Part shown: positions 31,868 to 40,382 of the stretch, piece by piece | Numbering within the stretch: position 1 is the stretch's first letter | How the letters are laid out: every line of letters starts with the position of its first letter | Assembly (NCBI RefSeq): GCF_049942825.1 | Contig: NZ_CP187970.1 | Location: 5,394,001-5,458,000, forward strand | DNA length: 64,000 nucleotides | Direction of reading: 5' to 3' | From: Paenibacillus_G sp049942825 | GTDB lineage: Bacteria > Bacillota > Bacilli > Paenibacillales > NBRC-103111 | The notes under the pieces: model-generated | What the model saw: the letters and a program-made list of their open reading frames with translations, nothing else | Told to the model about the DNA's origin: nothing | Database searches by the model: none | Made by a program: the position numbers and the translations under genes

Positions 31868-32383
31868 GAGGGCAGTACGTGCGGTGAGATGCTCAAGGCA
31901 GCCATCCGCTGGATCGCCGGGCTTTCAGCCCCGGCTGCCAGGGATGCAGGGCTCTTAAGGGCGGACTCGGCCGTTCAGGCCTACTGCGTGCGCTGAGGAG
32001 CTTAAGGCGGCTATCCGCTGGATCGCCGGGCTGTCGCACCGTCTGCCAGGGACGCAGGGCTTAAGGGCGGGCTCGGCCGTTCAGGCCTACTGCGTGCGCT
32101 GAGGAGCTTAAGGCGGCTATCCGCTGGATCGCCGGGCCTTCAGCACCGGCTGCCAGGGATGCAGGGCTCTTAAGGGCGGACTCGGCCGTTCAGGCCAACT
32201 GCGTGCGCTGATGAGCTTAAGGCGGCCATTCGCTGGATCGCCGGGCTGTCGCACCGTCTGCCAGGGACGCAGGGCTTAAGGGCGGGCTCGGCCGTTCAGG
32301 CCTACTTCGTGCGGTGAGGTGCTCAATGCAGCCATCCGCTGGATCGCCGGGCTTTCAGTCCCGGCTGCCAGGGATGGAGGGCG
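31868..32383. repeat. Tandem array with alternating 109/106-bp units
   Basis: The conserved block GGATCGCCGG starts at 31911, 32020, 32126, 32235 and 32341, giving spacings of 109, 106, 109 and 106. Units are of two kinds: type A (…CTTTCAGCCCCGGC…CTCTTAAGG) and type B (…CTGTCGCACCGTC…CTTAAGG). They alternate A-B-A-B-A, so the real unit is a 215-bp dimer repeated twice plus a partial copy. The outer edges share their own variants (GCGGTGAG.TGCTC). Type A units can fold GCCGGG/CCCGGC hairpins; type B units cannot. The 106-base period does not keep a reading frame, so it is non-coding. Function unknown. Confidence 0.9.
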
Positions 32384-32427
32384 TAAAAACAAGCTCAATT
32401 CCCACACCGCCATTGCCCGAGAACAAA

Positions 32428-32455
32428 AGAGAAGTGGCCGCGCGGCCACTTCTCT
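32428..32455 (-). terminator. Intrinsic terminator of rny
   Basis: Fully palindromic 28-base hairpin AGAGAAGTGGCC-GCGC-GGCCACTTCTCT, followed on the minus strand by TTTGTT. It lies 17 bases after the rny stop. Confidence 0.9.
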
Positions 32456-32471
32456 CAGGTGAAGTATGCGG

Positions 32472-34022
32472 TTATTTGGCGTATTCCACGGCGCGCGTTT
32501 CACGGATAACCGTGACTTTGATATGGCCGGGATAATCCAATTCGCCTTCGATCTTCTTCGTGATGTCTCTTGCGAGACGGAACGCTTCGGTATCGTCTAC
32601 CTTCTCGGGCTGTACCATAACGCGAACTTCGCGGCCGGCTTGGATGGCGTACGATTTCTCGACGCCTTCGAACGACTCCGAGATCTCCTCAAGCTTCTCC
32701 AGACGACGGATGTACGTCTCGAGGGTCTCGCGGCGAGCGCCCGGTCTAGCGGCCGAAAGGGCATCAGCAGCGCCAACGAGCATCGCGATGACGGAAGTGG
32801 CTTCGGTATCGCCGTGATGCGAGGCGATACTGTTGATGACGACCGGATGTTCTTTGTACTTCTTCGCAATCTCGACGCCGATCTCCACGTGGGAGCCTTC
32901 GACTTCATGGTCGAGCGCCTTCCCGATGTCATGCAGAAGACCGGCACGCTTCGCCAATGTCACGTCTTCTCCGAGTTCTCCTGCCATCAGACCGGCGAGG
33001 TAAGCGACTTCCATAGAGTGCTTCAGTACGTTCTGGCCGTAGCTCGTACGGAACTTGAGACGTCCCAGGATCTTGATCAGATCCGGGTGCAGTCCGTGTA
33101 CGCCGGTCTCGAATGTAGCTTGTTCGCCGTATTCGCGAATCCGCTCGTCCACTTCCTTGCGGGACTTCTCGACCATCTCTTCGATGCGGGCCGGGTGAAT
33201 CCGGCCGTCCGCGACCAGCTTCTCGAGCGAGGTGCGGGCGATTTCACGGCGAATCGGGTCGAAGCCCGACAGGATGACCGCTTCCGGCGTATCATCGATG
33301 ATGAGATCGATTCCTGTCAATGTTTCGAGGGCCCGGATGTTGCGGCCTTCACGGCCGATGATCCGGCCCTTCATTTCTTCGTTAGGAAGCGCTACAACGG
33401 AAACCGTCGTCTCTGCCACATGATCTGCGGCACAGCGCTGGATCGCCAGCGTGATGATTTCGCGTGCTTTCTTGTCGCCTTCTTCTTTGGCCTGCTGCTC
33501 GATTTCCTTAATGAGTTGGGCGGTTTCGTGGCGAACCTCTTGTTCCACGTTTGTCAGGATGATGTTCTTCGCATCCTCCATGGTCAGAGCTGAAATCCGC
33601 TCCAGTTCGGAAACCTGATCTTTATAAATCTGATCAATTTGAGCCTGGGTTTCCTCGATTCGCTTCTCTTTGTTGGCGACCTGCTCTTCTTTTTTCTCGA
33701 GAGATTCTAATTTTTTATCCAGCGACTCCTCTTTTTGCAACAATCGTCTCTCTTGTCGTTGTGTTTCATTCCGACGTTCACGAATGTCTTTTTCAGCTTC
33801 GGTTCTCAGCTTGTGAATCTCGTCTTTCGCTTCGAGAACCGTCTCTTTTTTCAGTGCGTCCGCCTCTTTACGAGCATTTTCCACAATCTGTGCGGCAGCT
33901 GATTCAGCACTTGAGATTTTCGCCTCTGCAAGGGACTTGCGGATAAAATAACCGACCCCGAAGCCAAGAGCACCAACTAAGAGAGAAATCAAGATCGTGA
34001 GGACTGGGTCCATCCAGTTCAC
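32472..34022 (-). CDS. rny: Ribonuclease Y
   Basis: 516-aa membrane-anchored endoribonuclease that starts decay of much mRNA in Firmicutes. It has an N-terminal membrane helix (about residues 5-27), a long coiled coil rich in Lys/Glu to about 195, a KH domain (G-R-I-I-G-R-E-G-R-N-I-R), and an HD domain with G-L-L-H-D-I-G-K-A-L-D-H-E and the E-G-S-H-V-E-I-G segment. Length is close to B. subtilis RNase Y. GGGAGGTG precedes the ATG. A sigma-A promoter overlaps the end of recX, leaving a leader of about 240 bases. Confidence 0.98.
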   Translation of the reverse strand: MNWMDPVLTILISLLVGALGFGVGYFIRKSLAEAKISSAESAAAQIVENARKEADALKKETVLEAKDEIHKLRTEAEKDIRERRNETQRQERRLLQKEESLDKKLESLEKKEEQVANKEKRIEETQAQIDQIYKDQVSELERISALTMEDAKNIILTNVEQEVRHETAQLIKEIEQQAKEEGDKKAREIITLAIQRCAADHVAETTVSVVALPNEEMKGRIIGREGRNIRALETLTGIDLIIDDTPEAVILSGFDPIRREIARTSLEKLVADGRIHPARIEEMVEKSRKEVDERIREYGEQATFETGVHGLHPDLIKILGRLKFRTSYGQNVLKHSMEVAYLAGLMAGELGEDVTLAKRAGLLHDIGKALDHEVEGSHVEIGVEIAKKYKEHPVVINSIASHHGDTEATSVIAMLVGAADALSAARPGARRETLETYIRRLEKLEEISESFEGVEKSYAIQAGREVRVMVQPEKVDDTEAFRLARDITKKIEGELDYPGHIKVTVIRETRAVEYAK

Positions 34023-34261
34023 CTCCCTCGTTGTTTCTCCAAGGGGTAAGCTTGGGATAATGTGGTTTTTTAATCCATTCTGCTAGCATGGGATGCCAGG
34101 GGCTTTCCATGAACCGGAAGTTCGGGCGCCTCCACGGCTGCTGAAAGCATGCTGCCCACAAGCGGCACATTTCAGAAATAAAGTAAAAATTGGCGATTTT
34201 ACTTTCGAATCCTCCCTGGGCTGTTAGGGCGGATTCTGGTGTATAATGAATATACATGATT

Positions 34262-34291
34262 ATTTTAGCTTTTGGCAAAGAAGCTTGTCAA
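34262..34291 (-). promoter_or_regulatory. Probable sigma-A promoter of rny
   Basis: Minus strand: consensus -35 TTGACA (34286-34291), 18-base spacer, -10 TAAAAT (34262-34267). It overlaps the last codons of recX. A perfect TGTATA-ATGAA-TATACA inverted repeat (34240-34256) lies at or just after the start of transcription. The leader to rny is about 235 bases with no recognised riboswitch. Confidence 0.65.
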
Positions 34292-35037
34292 GGTGTACTC
34301 CAGGGATCCCCGGATTCTTCCAGCTCCTCCCACTCGTTATCCCCTGTGTGCCGGGGAAGATCGCTCAGCACCCGGCTGACAACCGAGCCCGGGTAACCGC
34401 GCCGCTGCAAGAATCCTGCGATTTTGCGGCGTGCCTTCACCGGGTCCCTCCGCATTTCGTTCGCATACCGTTTCTCCGCAAGCTGCCGGGCCATCTCATA
34501 CTCGGTCTCCTCGTCCACCTGGGCGATCGCTTCCTGAATTTCTTCTTTGGCTATGCCCTTCTGCTGAAGCTCCTGCTTGATGAAGTGCCGTCCCTTCTTC
34601 TGGGACACGATACGTTGTCTCGTCAGCATCTGCGCGAATTCCGCATCGTTCAGATAGCCCTCACGGCGCAGCCGCTCCACGGTTCCGGAGATGAGCTCCG
34701 GCCCATAGCCCTTCAGCTTAAGCCGGCTGCGGATCTCGTGCATCGAACGGAGACGGCTAGACAGCAGGCGGACCGCATCGAGGTAAGCCCGGCTCCTCTC
34801 CTCTTCCGACAGAATCCTGACCAAGGTCTCCGTATCGACCTCTGTCCCTTTGAACAGGTGATGACGGATCAGCACGTCTTCATGCACCGAGAGAGCGAAC
34901 GTTTCATTTATGTAAATGTTGTAGCGGCTCTTCGTGCGCTTCTGCTGTTCCACTTTGGTAATGATCCCGCCTTCGGGCGGGGCCTGCGCTTCGTTCTCTG
35001 CCCTTCCATCCGTATTCGTGCCGTTGTTCTCTTCCAC
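34288..35037 (-). CDS. recX: RecX regulatory protein
   Basis: 249-aa modulator of RecA filaments. It is built of helical three-helix repeats (A-Y-L-D-A-V-R-L-L-S-S-R-L-R-S, E-I-R-S-R-L-K-L-K-G-Y, Y-L-N-D-A-E-F-A and the later R-R-K-I-A-G-F-L-Q-R-R-G-Y). The start is the GTG at 35037, six bases after GGAGGGG; the longer frame runs through the recA terminator and is rejected. An acidic, low-complexity N-terminus of about 25 residues precedes the first repeat. It follows recA with the recA terminator between them, so recX may depend on read-through. Confidence 0.93.
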   Translation of the reverse strand: MEENNGTNTDGRAENEAQAPPEGGIITKVEQQKRTKSRYNIYINETFALSVHEDVLIRHHLFKGTEVDTETLVRILSEEERSRAYLDAVRLLSSRLRSMHEIRSRLKLKGYGPELISGTVERLRREGYLNDAEFAQMLTRQRIVSQKKGRHFIKQELQQKGIAKEEIQEAIAQVDEETEYEMARQLAEKRYANEMRRDPVKARRKIAGFLQRRGYPGSVVSRVLSDLPRHTGDNEWEELEESGDPWSTP

Positions 35038-35058
35038 GGGATCCCCTCCATCGAAAAA

Positions 35059-35099
35059 GGCAAAAGCACCTACCCCTTCGGAGTAAAGGTGCTTTTGCC
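35059..35099 (-). terminator. recA terminator / recX attenuator
   Basis: Thirteen-base perfect stem GGCAAAAGCACCT/AGGTGCTTTTGCC followed on the minus strand by TTTTTCG. The recX Shine-Dalgarno begins a few bases later, so read-through at this site would set recX expression. Confidence 0.88.
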
Positions 35100-35155
35100 C
35101 GGCTTGTAGTGAGCAGCCGGCGCCGTCCAAGATCATGCCTCGGACACGGCAGGTC

Positions 35156-36205
35156 TTACTGCTCGAACAGTGCCAATTCTTCGTCTTCTTCCTCGTCATC
35201 CGTATTCGGGCCGACCACGGCGGTCAGGTTGCTGTTCTCACGGATCTTCTTCTCGATGACCTCAGCCACCTGAGGGTTCTCCTTGAGGAACTGCTTGACG
35301 TTCTCACGGCCTTGGCCGAGACGGTCGTTGTTGAAGGAGTACCATGCGCCGCTCTTCTGGATCACATCCATCTCGGTCGCGATATCCACGATGCTGCCTT
35401 CACGGGAAATGCCTTCACCGTACATGATGTCGATCTCCGCCTGCTTGAACGGAGGCGCGACTTTGTTCTTGACGACCTTAATCCGCGTGCGGTTACCGAC
35501 CATGTCGTTCCCCTGCTTGATCGTCTCAATCCGGCGCACGTCCAGACGTACGGAGGAATAGAACTTCAGGGCGCGTCCGCCCGGTGTCGTCTCCGGGTTA
35601 CCGAACATCACGCCGACCTTCTCACGAAGCTGGTTGATGAAGATCGCAATCGTCTTCGACTTGTTGATCGCACCGGACAGCTTCCGGAGCGCCTGGGACA
35701 TCAGACGGGCCTGCAGACCGACGTGGGAATCCCCCATCTCGCCTTCAATCTCCGCCTTCGGCACGAGTGCCGCAACGGAGTCGATAACGATAATGTCTAC
35801 CGCGCCGCTGCGCACCAGAGCCTCGGCGATCTCAAGCGCCTGTTCGCCGGTATCCGGCTGGGAGAGCAGCAGCTCGTCGATGTTGATGCCGAGCTTGCTT
35901 GCATACAGAGGATCCAGAGCATGCTCCGCATCGATGAATGCGGCCGTGCCGCCGTTCTTCTGTACTTCCGCGATGGCATGCAGGGCCACCGTCGTCTTAC
36001 CGGAGGATTCCGGTCCGTAGACTTCGATAATTCTACCGCGCGGAAAGCCGCCGATCCCAAGGGCAATATCCAGGGCCAGGGAACCGCTCGAGATGGTCTC
36101 CACCTGCATGTGGGTGGATTCCCCGAGTTTCATGATGGACCCTTTACCGAACTGCTTCTCAATTTGACGGAGGGCGTTCTCCAGTGCTGCGCGACGATCT
36201 GCCAA
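35156..36205 (-). CDS. recA: RecA recombinase
   Basis: 349-aa recombinase of homologous recombination and the SOS response. Walker A G-P-E-S-S-G-K-T-T, the Q-L-R-E-K loop 1 region, L-K-F-Y-S-S-V-R-L and an acidic C-terminal tail (D-D-E-E-E-D-E-E-L) are all present. The start is taken as TTG at 36205 (then A-D-R-R-A-A-L-E-N-A-L), ten bases after AAAAGGA and matching the usual RecA start. The GTG at 36214 is almost on top of the ribosome site. A LexA-type box lies about 75 bases upstream, and a strong terminator from cinA separates the transcripts. Confidence 0.97.
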   Translation of the reverse strand: MADRRAALENALRQIEKQFGKGSIMKLGESTHMQVETISSGSLALDIALGIGGFPRGRIIEVYGPESSGKTTVALHAIAEVQKNGGTAAFIDAEHALDPLYASKLGINIDELLLSQPDTGEQALEIAEALVRSGAVDIIVIDSVAALVPKAEIEGEMGDSHVGLQARLMSQALRKLSGAINKSKTIAIFINQLREKVGVMFGNPETTPGGRALKFYSSVRLDVRRIETIKQGNDMVGNRTRIKVVKNKVAPPFKQAEIDIMYGEGISREGSIVDIATEMDVIQKSGAWYSFNNDRLGQGRENVKQFLKENPQVAEVIEKKIRENSNLTAVVGPNTDDEEEDEELALFEQ

Positions 36206-36278
36206 ACAAATCACGTCCTTTTTTCATATTAAGTACCACCCGCAGGTGATTTATAAACGAAAGTGCGTTAAGCATTCC

Positions 36279-36292
36279 CGAACATACATTCG
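36279..36292. promoter_or_regulatory. LexA (SOS) box upstream of recA
   Basis: CGAACATACATTCG matches the Bacillus/Gram-positive LexA consensus CGAAC-N4-GTTCG with one mismatch. It lies 74 bases upstream of the recA start, where a repressor site is expected. A TATAAA that could be the -10 follows it on the minus strand. Confidence 0.85.
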
Positions 36293-36310
36293 GTCGTGGT
36301 GCAAAAGAAA

Positions 36311-36343
36311 AACCGTAACACGACATTCAGAAATGTTACGGTT
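36311..36343 (-). terminator. Intrinsic terminator of cinA
   Basis: Ten-base stem AACCGTAACA/TGTTACGGTT followed on the minus strand by TTTTCTTTTGC, about 45 bases after the cinA stop. It makes recA transcription independent of cinA. Confidence 0.9.
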
Positions 36344-36387
36344 CTTCCGTTACAATCTATTATACTTGATTTTCCCTGTGTTAGCAA

Positions 36388-37635
36388 CTAGATTTTGATC
36401 TTTTTCCAGAGATGGTAGAGCGCGGTTTTGGAGGCTCGCAGCTTGATCGTCTCCCGGTTGCCGGACAGCTGCAGCATCACCACTTCAGTGTCTGCGCCCC
36501 TCTCAGCGATCCCGACATAGACGAGGCCAACGGGCTTCCCCTCGGACTCTGTCGGCCCTGCTACGCCGGTCAGGGAGAGCGCATAATCGGCATCCGCCAG
36601 CTTCCTTACGTTCTCGGCGAGCAGCCTCGCCGTCTCTTCGCTGACGGCTCCCGGAGCACCCGGTCCCTCCAGCTGCTCGATGGGCACGCCGAGCACCTTG
36701 TTCTTCACCTGGTTCGTGTAGCAGATCACCCCGCCGGCGAACGAGTGGGAGCCGCCGGGTACCGCCGTCAGCAGATCGCTGAGCTGGCCTCCCGTGCAGC
36801 TTTCGGCTACCGACAGCGTCTTGTTGGCTGCCGTCAGCAGGCGGAGCACCTCAAGCTCAAGCGTGATATCCTCGGAAGCGTAGACATGGTCCCCGAGCCG
36901 GGTACGGATCTCCCGCTCAAGCGGCCACAGCTTCTCCGTTGCTTCCTCCTTCGAAGCGGCCCGCGTCGTCAGGCGAAGCGCCACCTCCCCCTCCTTGGCA
37001 TAAGGGGCGATCGTAGGGTCGGTCTGGGCCTCGATGAGATCGATCAGGGCGTGCTCGAGGAATGATTCCCCGATACCGGCGAACTTCATCATCGTCGAGA
37101 AGAGCGGCTGCACGCTGCCCAGTTTGGCCGTGAGCCACGGAACCACCTGGTTGTCGAACATCGGCTTCATCTCTTTGGGCGGTCCCGGCAGCAGAATATA
37201 GTGCGTCCCATCCTGCGTTACGGCGTTGCCTACGGCAAGGCCGGTCTCATTAGCCAGCGGGTCGGTGCCCTCAAGCATATAAGCCTGCCGGATATTGCTC
37301 TCCACCATCGTAATCCCGCGGCTGCGGAACATGCCTTCCATATAGTCGTAAGAAGGCTGATGAATCACCAGCTTCCGGCCGAGCACCTCAGCCAGCACGT
37401 CCTTCGTCAGATCGTCCTGTGTGGGGCCGAGGCCGCCCGTGCAGATAATCAGATCGGCGCGGGACTTCGCGATGGCCAGGGTCTCTTTGATCCGGTCCGT
37501 ATTGTCCCCCACGACGGTCTGATAATAGACACCCACCCCTATATCGGCGAGCCCTCTGGATATGTACTGTGCGTTCGTATTGACGATTTGGCCCATCAGC
37601 AGCTCGGTACCGACGGCGATAATCTCTGCTTTCAT
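36388..37635 (-). CDS. cinA: CinA competence/damage-inducible protein A
   Basis: 415-aa protein with an N-terminal MoaB/MogA-like domain (M-K-A-E-I-I-A-V-G-T-E-L-L-M-G-Q-I-V-N-T-N, C-T-G-G-L-G-P-T-Q-D-D) linked to a C-terminal PncC-type NMN amidohydrolase domain (V-A-E-S-C-T-G-G-Q-L-S). CinA enzymes recycle NMN and hydrolyse ADP-ribose-like compounds; in competent bacteria the gene is often co-transcribed with recA. It sits between pgsA and recA, as in Bacillus. GGAGG precedes the ATG. Confidence 0.96.
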   Translation of the reverse strand: MKAEIIAVGTELLMGQIVNTNAQYISRGLADIGVGVYYQTVVGDNTDRIKETLAIAKSRADLIICTGGLGPTQDDLTKDVLAEVLGRKLVIHQPSYDYMEGMFRSRGITMVESNIRQAYMLEGTDPLANETGLAVGNAVTQDGTHYILLPGPPKEMKPMFDNQVVPWLTAKLGSVQPLFSTMMKFAGIGESFLEHALIDLIEAQTDPTIAPYAKEGEVALRLTTRAASKEEATEKLWPLEREIRTRLGDHVYASEDITLELEVLRLLTAANKTLSVAESCTGGQLSDLLTAVPGGSHSFAGGVICYTNQVKNKVLGVPIEQLEGPGAPGAVSEETARLLAENVRKLADADYALSLTGVAGPTESEGKPVGLVYVGIAERGADTEVVMLQLSGNRETIKLRASKTALYHLWKKIKI

Positions 37636-37681
37636 AGTCAGATGGCCTCCGGTTTCGGCGGGATACTTGCCTCCTCCAGCC

Positions 37682-38260
37682 TTAATCGCTGAAGTTGATT
37701 ACATGTTTGTTCTTGACGAAATAGTCAATACCCGAATAGATCGTAATGATAGCGGCGATCCAGCTCGCAATCTGGTCGAACGGGAAATGGATCAGCGCAA
37801 ACGGAAAATTGTTGATGAGCAGTGCGATAATGGCCGTAATCTGGGCCGCTGTCTTCCATTTGCCCCATTTGCTGGCCGCCAGCACCACCCCTTCGAGCAG
37901 GGCGATCTGCCGAAGGCCCGTGATCGCAAATTCACGGGAGATGATGACGATGACAATCCAGGCATCAACCTTGTCCATCTCGACGAGCGAGATGAGGACT
38001 GCCGAGACCAGCAGCTTATCGGCCAGCGGATCCAGCAGTTTGCCCAGATTCGTGACCAGCTTCCGTTTCCTGGCGATGTACCCGTCCAGCGAGTCGGTGC
38101 TCGCCGCCACGATGAAGATCAGGGCGGCGATGATCTGGTTGTAGGTGATGCTGAACTGCTCGATGCGCACATGCGGGAACTTGACGTTGATGAGCAGGAA
38201 CAGCATGATGATTGGCACCAGAAAGATTCTGGCCAGGGTAATCCGGTTGGCCAGGTTCAT
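37682..38260 (-). CDS. pgsA: PgsA phosphatidylglycerophosphate synthase
   Basis: 192-aa membrane enzyme making phosphatidylglycerol phosphate from CDP-diacylglycerol and glycerol 3-phosphate. The CDP-alcohol phosphotransferase signature D-G-x2-A-R-x8-G-x3-D-x3-D is complete (L-D-G-Y-I-A-R-K-R-K-L-V-T-N-L-G-K-L-L-D-P-L-A-D). Four or five membrane helices are seen. Its ATG overlaps the rimO stop (TAATG), so translation is coupled. Order rimO-pgsA-cinA is kept on the transcript. Confidence 0.95.
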   Translation of the reverse strand: MNLANRITLARIFLVPIIMLFLLINVKFPHVRIEQFSITYNQIIAALIFIVAASTDSLDGYIARKRKLVTNLGKLLDPLADKLLVSAVLISLVEMDKVDAWIVIVIISREFAITGLRQIALLEGVVLAASKWGKWKTAAQITAIIALLINNFPFALIHFPFDQIASWIAAIITIYSGIDYFVKNKHVINFSD

Positions 38261-39588
38261 TACGCTACGACCTCCCCGGAGAAGTCAAATTCAAAGGAAT
38301 GGGTGATCTTCACTTTCGCGATGGAGCCGATAGTCAGTTCACTGCCCCCGACGAACACTTCACCGTCAATCTCCGGCGCATCAAACTGCGAACGGCCGAC
38401 ATACACGTCGTTACGCCCGTCGTATTTCTCGATGAGCACGTCGATGACCTGGCCGATCCGTCCGCTCCCCCGGCTGTTTGAGATCTCCCGCTGAATTTCC
38501 ATGAGAACGTTCGAGCGGTATTCCTTGACCTCATCAGGCACCTGGTCAGGCAGGCGCGAAGCCGGCGTATCCTCTTCCTTCGAATAGGTGAAGACGCCGA
38601 GACGGTCGAACTGTACGTCCTGAATGAAGGATTTGAGATTCTCGAAATCCTCTTCGGTCTCGCCGGGGAAGCCGACGATGAGCGAGGTGCGCAGCGACAC
38701 GCCCGGGATCCGCTCGCGGATCTTCTTGATGAGCTCGCGGGCATCGCGCTGGCGGCCGGGACGGCGCATCCGCTTCAGAATGCTGTCCGAGCTGTGCTGC
38801 AGCGGCATGTCGATATACTTGCAGATCTTCGGATTGTCTGCGATGACGTCAATGAGCTCGTCCGTGAAGAAGCCCGGATAAGCATAGTGCAGACGCACCC
38901 ACTCGATGCCCGGCACCTCACTGACGCGGTTCATCAGCTCGGGAAGCTTGAACCCGTCATAGAGGTCGGTCCCGTAATTGGTGGAATCCTGCGCGATCAG
39001 CGAGATTTCCTTCACTCCCTGCGCCGCCAGCTGCTGCACCTCTTCCAGAATGGATTCCATACTGCGGCTGCGGAACTTCCCGCGCATGATCGGGATGGAG
39101 CAGAACGTACAGGCATTGTCGCAGCCTTCCGCGATCTTGACGTATGCCGTATAGCGCGGTGTGGTCAGCCTGCGGGGGAGCTTCTGCTCATAATTAAACA
39201 CCGGGTTGCCTACATAAACCGGCTTGCGCCCGACAAGCGCCTCATCGATGATCTGGTTGATGTTGTGAAAATCTCCGGTGCCAACGATCCCGTCGATCTC
39301 CGGCATCTCCTTCAGCAGCTCTTCCTTGTAGCGCTGGGTAAGGCAGCCTGAGACGATCAGCGCCTTCAGGTTCGCGGTCTGCTTAAGCTCCGCCATATCC
39401 AGAATCGTATTGACCGATTCCTCCTTGGCCGCATCAATGAACCCGCATGTGTTGACGATAATGATCGTCGCTTCTTCCTTCTCCGAAACCAGTGTGTACC
39501 CGCGCTCGTGCACCAGGCCCGACATGATCTCGGAGTCGACCAGGTTCTTCTCGCAGCCGAGTGTAACCACTTTCACTTTCTCCGTCAT
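38260..39588 (-). CDS. rimO: RimO ribosomal protein S12 methylthiotransferase
   Basis: 442-aa radical-SAM methylthiotransferase acting on an aspartate of ribosomal protein S12. Auxiliary cluster ligands are Cys12 (T-L-G-C-E-K-N), Cys48 (N-T-C-G-F-I-D) and Cys82 (S-G-C-L-T-Q-R). The radical-SAM cluster is Cys156, Cys160 and Cys163 (G-C-D-N-A-C-T-F-C-S-I-P). C-E-K-N and S-I-P separate it from MiaB. A C-terminal TRAM domain is present. It is the second MiaB-family enzyme in this window. B. subtilis lacks rimO in this cluster, so it is a lineage-specific insertion here. Confidence 0.96.
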   Translation of the reverse strand: MTEKVKVVTLGCEKNLVDSEIMSGLVHERGYTLVSEKEEATIIIVNTCGFIDAAKEESVNTILDMAELKQTANLKALIVSGCLTQRYKEELLKEMPEIDGIVGTGDFHNINQIIDEALVGRKPVYVGNPVFNYEQKLPRRLTTPRYTAYVKIAEGCDNACTFCSIPIMRGKFRSRSMESILEEVQQLAAQGVKEISLIAQDSTNYGTDLYDGFKLPELMNRVSEVPGIEWVRLHYAYPGFFTDELIDVIADNPKICKYIDMPLQHSSDSILKRMRRPGRQRDARELIKKIRERIPGVSLRTSLIVGFPGETEEDFENLKSFIQDVQFDRLGVFTYSKEEDTPASRLPDQVPDEVKEYRSNVLMEIQREISNSRGSGRIGQVIDVLIEKYDGRNDVYVGRSQFDAPEIDGEVFVGGSELTIGSIAKVKITHSFEFDFSGEVVA

Positions 39589-39752
39589 AACTTTCCTCCA
39601 AGCTGTCGCGTTTGCGCTCTATTTCAGGGTCCTGATCATTCACTAGTAAACAATGTAGTACCCAGTATAATATAGGCTCCCAAAAGGTGTCAAAACCGGA
39701 AGGAGGAGCCGCCTCGGATGCCCTCTCGGCCGGCCCTCCCCTCCCGATGGCC

Positions 39753-40250
39753 TTAGCGGAAGTTAATAAACTGCAGGTCCAGCGGCAGGTCCGCCTTGCG
39801 CAGCAGCGCCATCACCGCCTGAAGATCATCCTTGCTCTTGCCCGTCACCCGGATCTGGTCGCCTTGAATCTGGCTTTTGACCTTAAGCTTGGAATCGCGG
39901 ATCATGATGTTGATCTTCTTCGCATTATCCTGATCGACACCCTGCTTCACCTTAATCCGCTGGCGGACGGTGCCGGAAGAAGCGCCTTCAACCTTGCCGT
40001 ACTCCAGGTTCTTCAGCGAGATGCCTCTCTTCGCCATCTTCGACTGGAGAATATCCAGCACGTTCTGAAGCTTGAAGTCGTCGTCGGACACCACGACAAG
40101 CTCCTCCTTGTCGAGAGCGATGCTGCTCTTGCTGCCTTTGAAGTCAAAGCGGGTCGCAATTTCCTTCTCCGCCTGGTTGATCGCGTTGTTCATCTCCTGC
40201 ATATCCAGCTTCGATACGATATCAAATGAATTCTCACTGCTCATGCTCAT
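39753..40250 (-). CDS. yajQ: YajQ family protein (nucleotide-binding)
   Basis: 165-aa protein with two YajQ-type half domains (S-F-D-I-V-S-K-L-D-M-Q-E-M-N-N-A-I-N-Q at the start and D-Q-I-R-V-T-G-K-S-K-D-D-L-Q near the end). Members bind nucleotides, and in Xanthomonas one binds cyclic di-GMP. The role in Bacillota is not established. AAGGAAGGA lies before the start; the ATG at 40250 and a second ATG two codons later are both usable. It is probably monocistronic. Confidence 0.93.
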   Translation of the reverse strand: MSMSSENSFDIVSKLDMQEMNNAINQAEKEIATRFDFKGSKSSIALDKEELVVVSDDDFKLQNVLDILQSKMAKRGISLKNLEYGKVEGASSGTVRQRIKVKQGVDQDNAKKINIMIRDSKLKVKSQIQGDQIRVTGKSKDDLQAVMALLRKADLPLDLQFINFR

Positions 40251-40293
40251 GCATCCTTCCTTTACCGTTCAGTTCCATTTTATTTTAACAAAA

Positions 40294-40345
40294 AAGACAC
40301 CTTCAGCACAAAACGTCCGTGTGTCTGGGGTGTCTCGGGTGTCTT
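40294..40345 (-). terminator. Probable terminator of the rodZ-like gene
   Basis: AAGACACC near the left end can pair with either of two GGTGTCT copies on the right (40329 or 40338), giving alternative hairpins. TTTTTTGTT follows on the minus strand. It lies about 40 bases after the gene's stop. Confidence 0.6.
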
Positions 40346-40382
40346 CTTGGGGGCTGGGCTTCACAACTGACATCGATGCTTG

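Noticed and set aside
31868..32383. CRISPR array
   Set aside because: Repeats are 106-109 bp and contiguous, with no unique spacers of 30-40 bp and no cas genes nearby.
31505..32535. Short frames inside the tandem array and hairpin region
   Set aside because: The 106-base unit breaks the reading frame from copy to copy, and none of the frames has a ribosome site or a sensible composition.
33904..34278. A 124-codon minus-strand frame in the rny leader
   Set aside because: It overlaps the rny start, has no Shine-Dalgarno, and its Trp/Pro-rich sequence matches no family. It is better read as untranslated leader.
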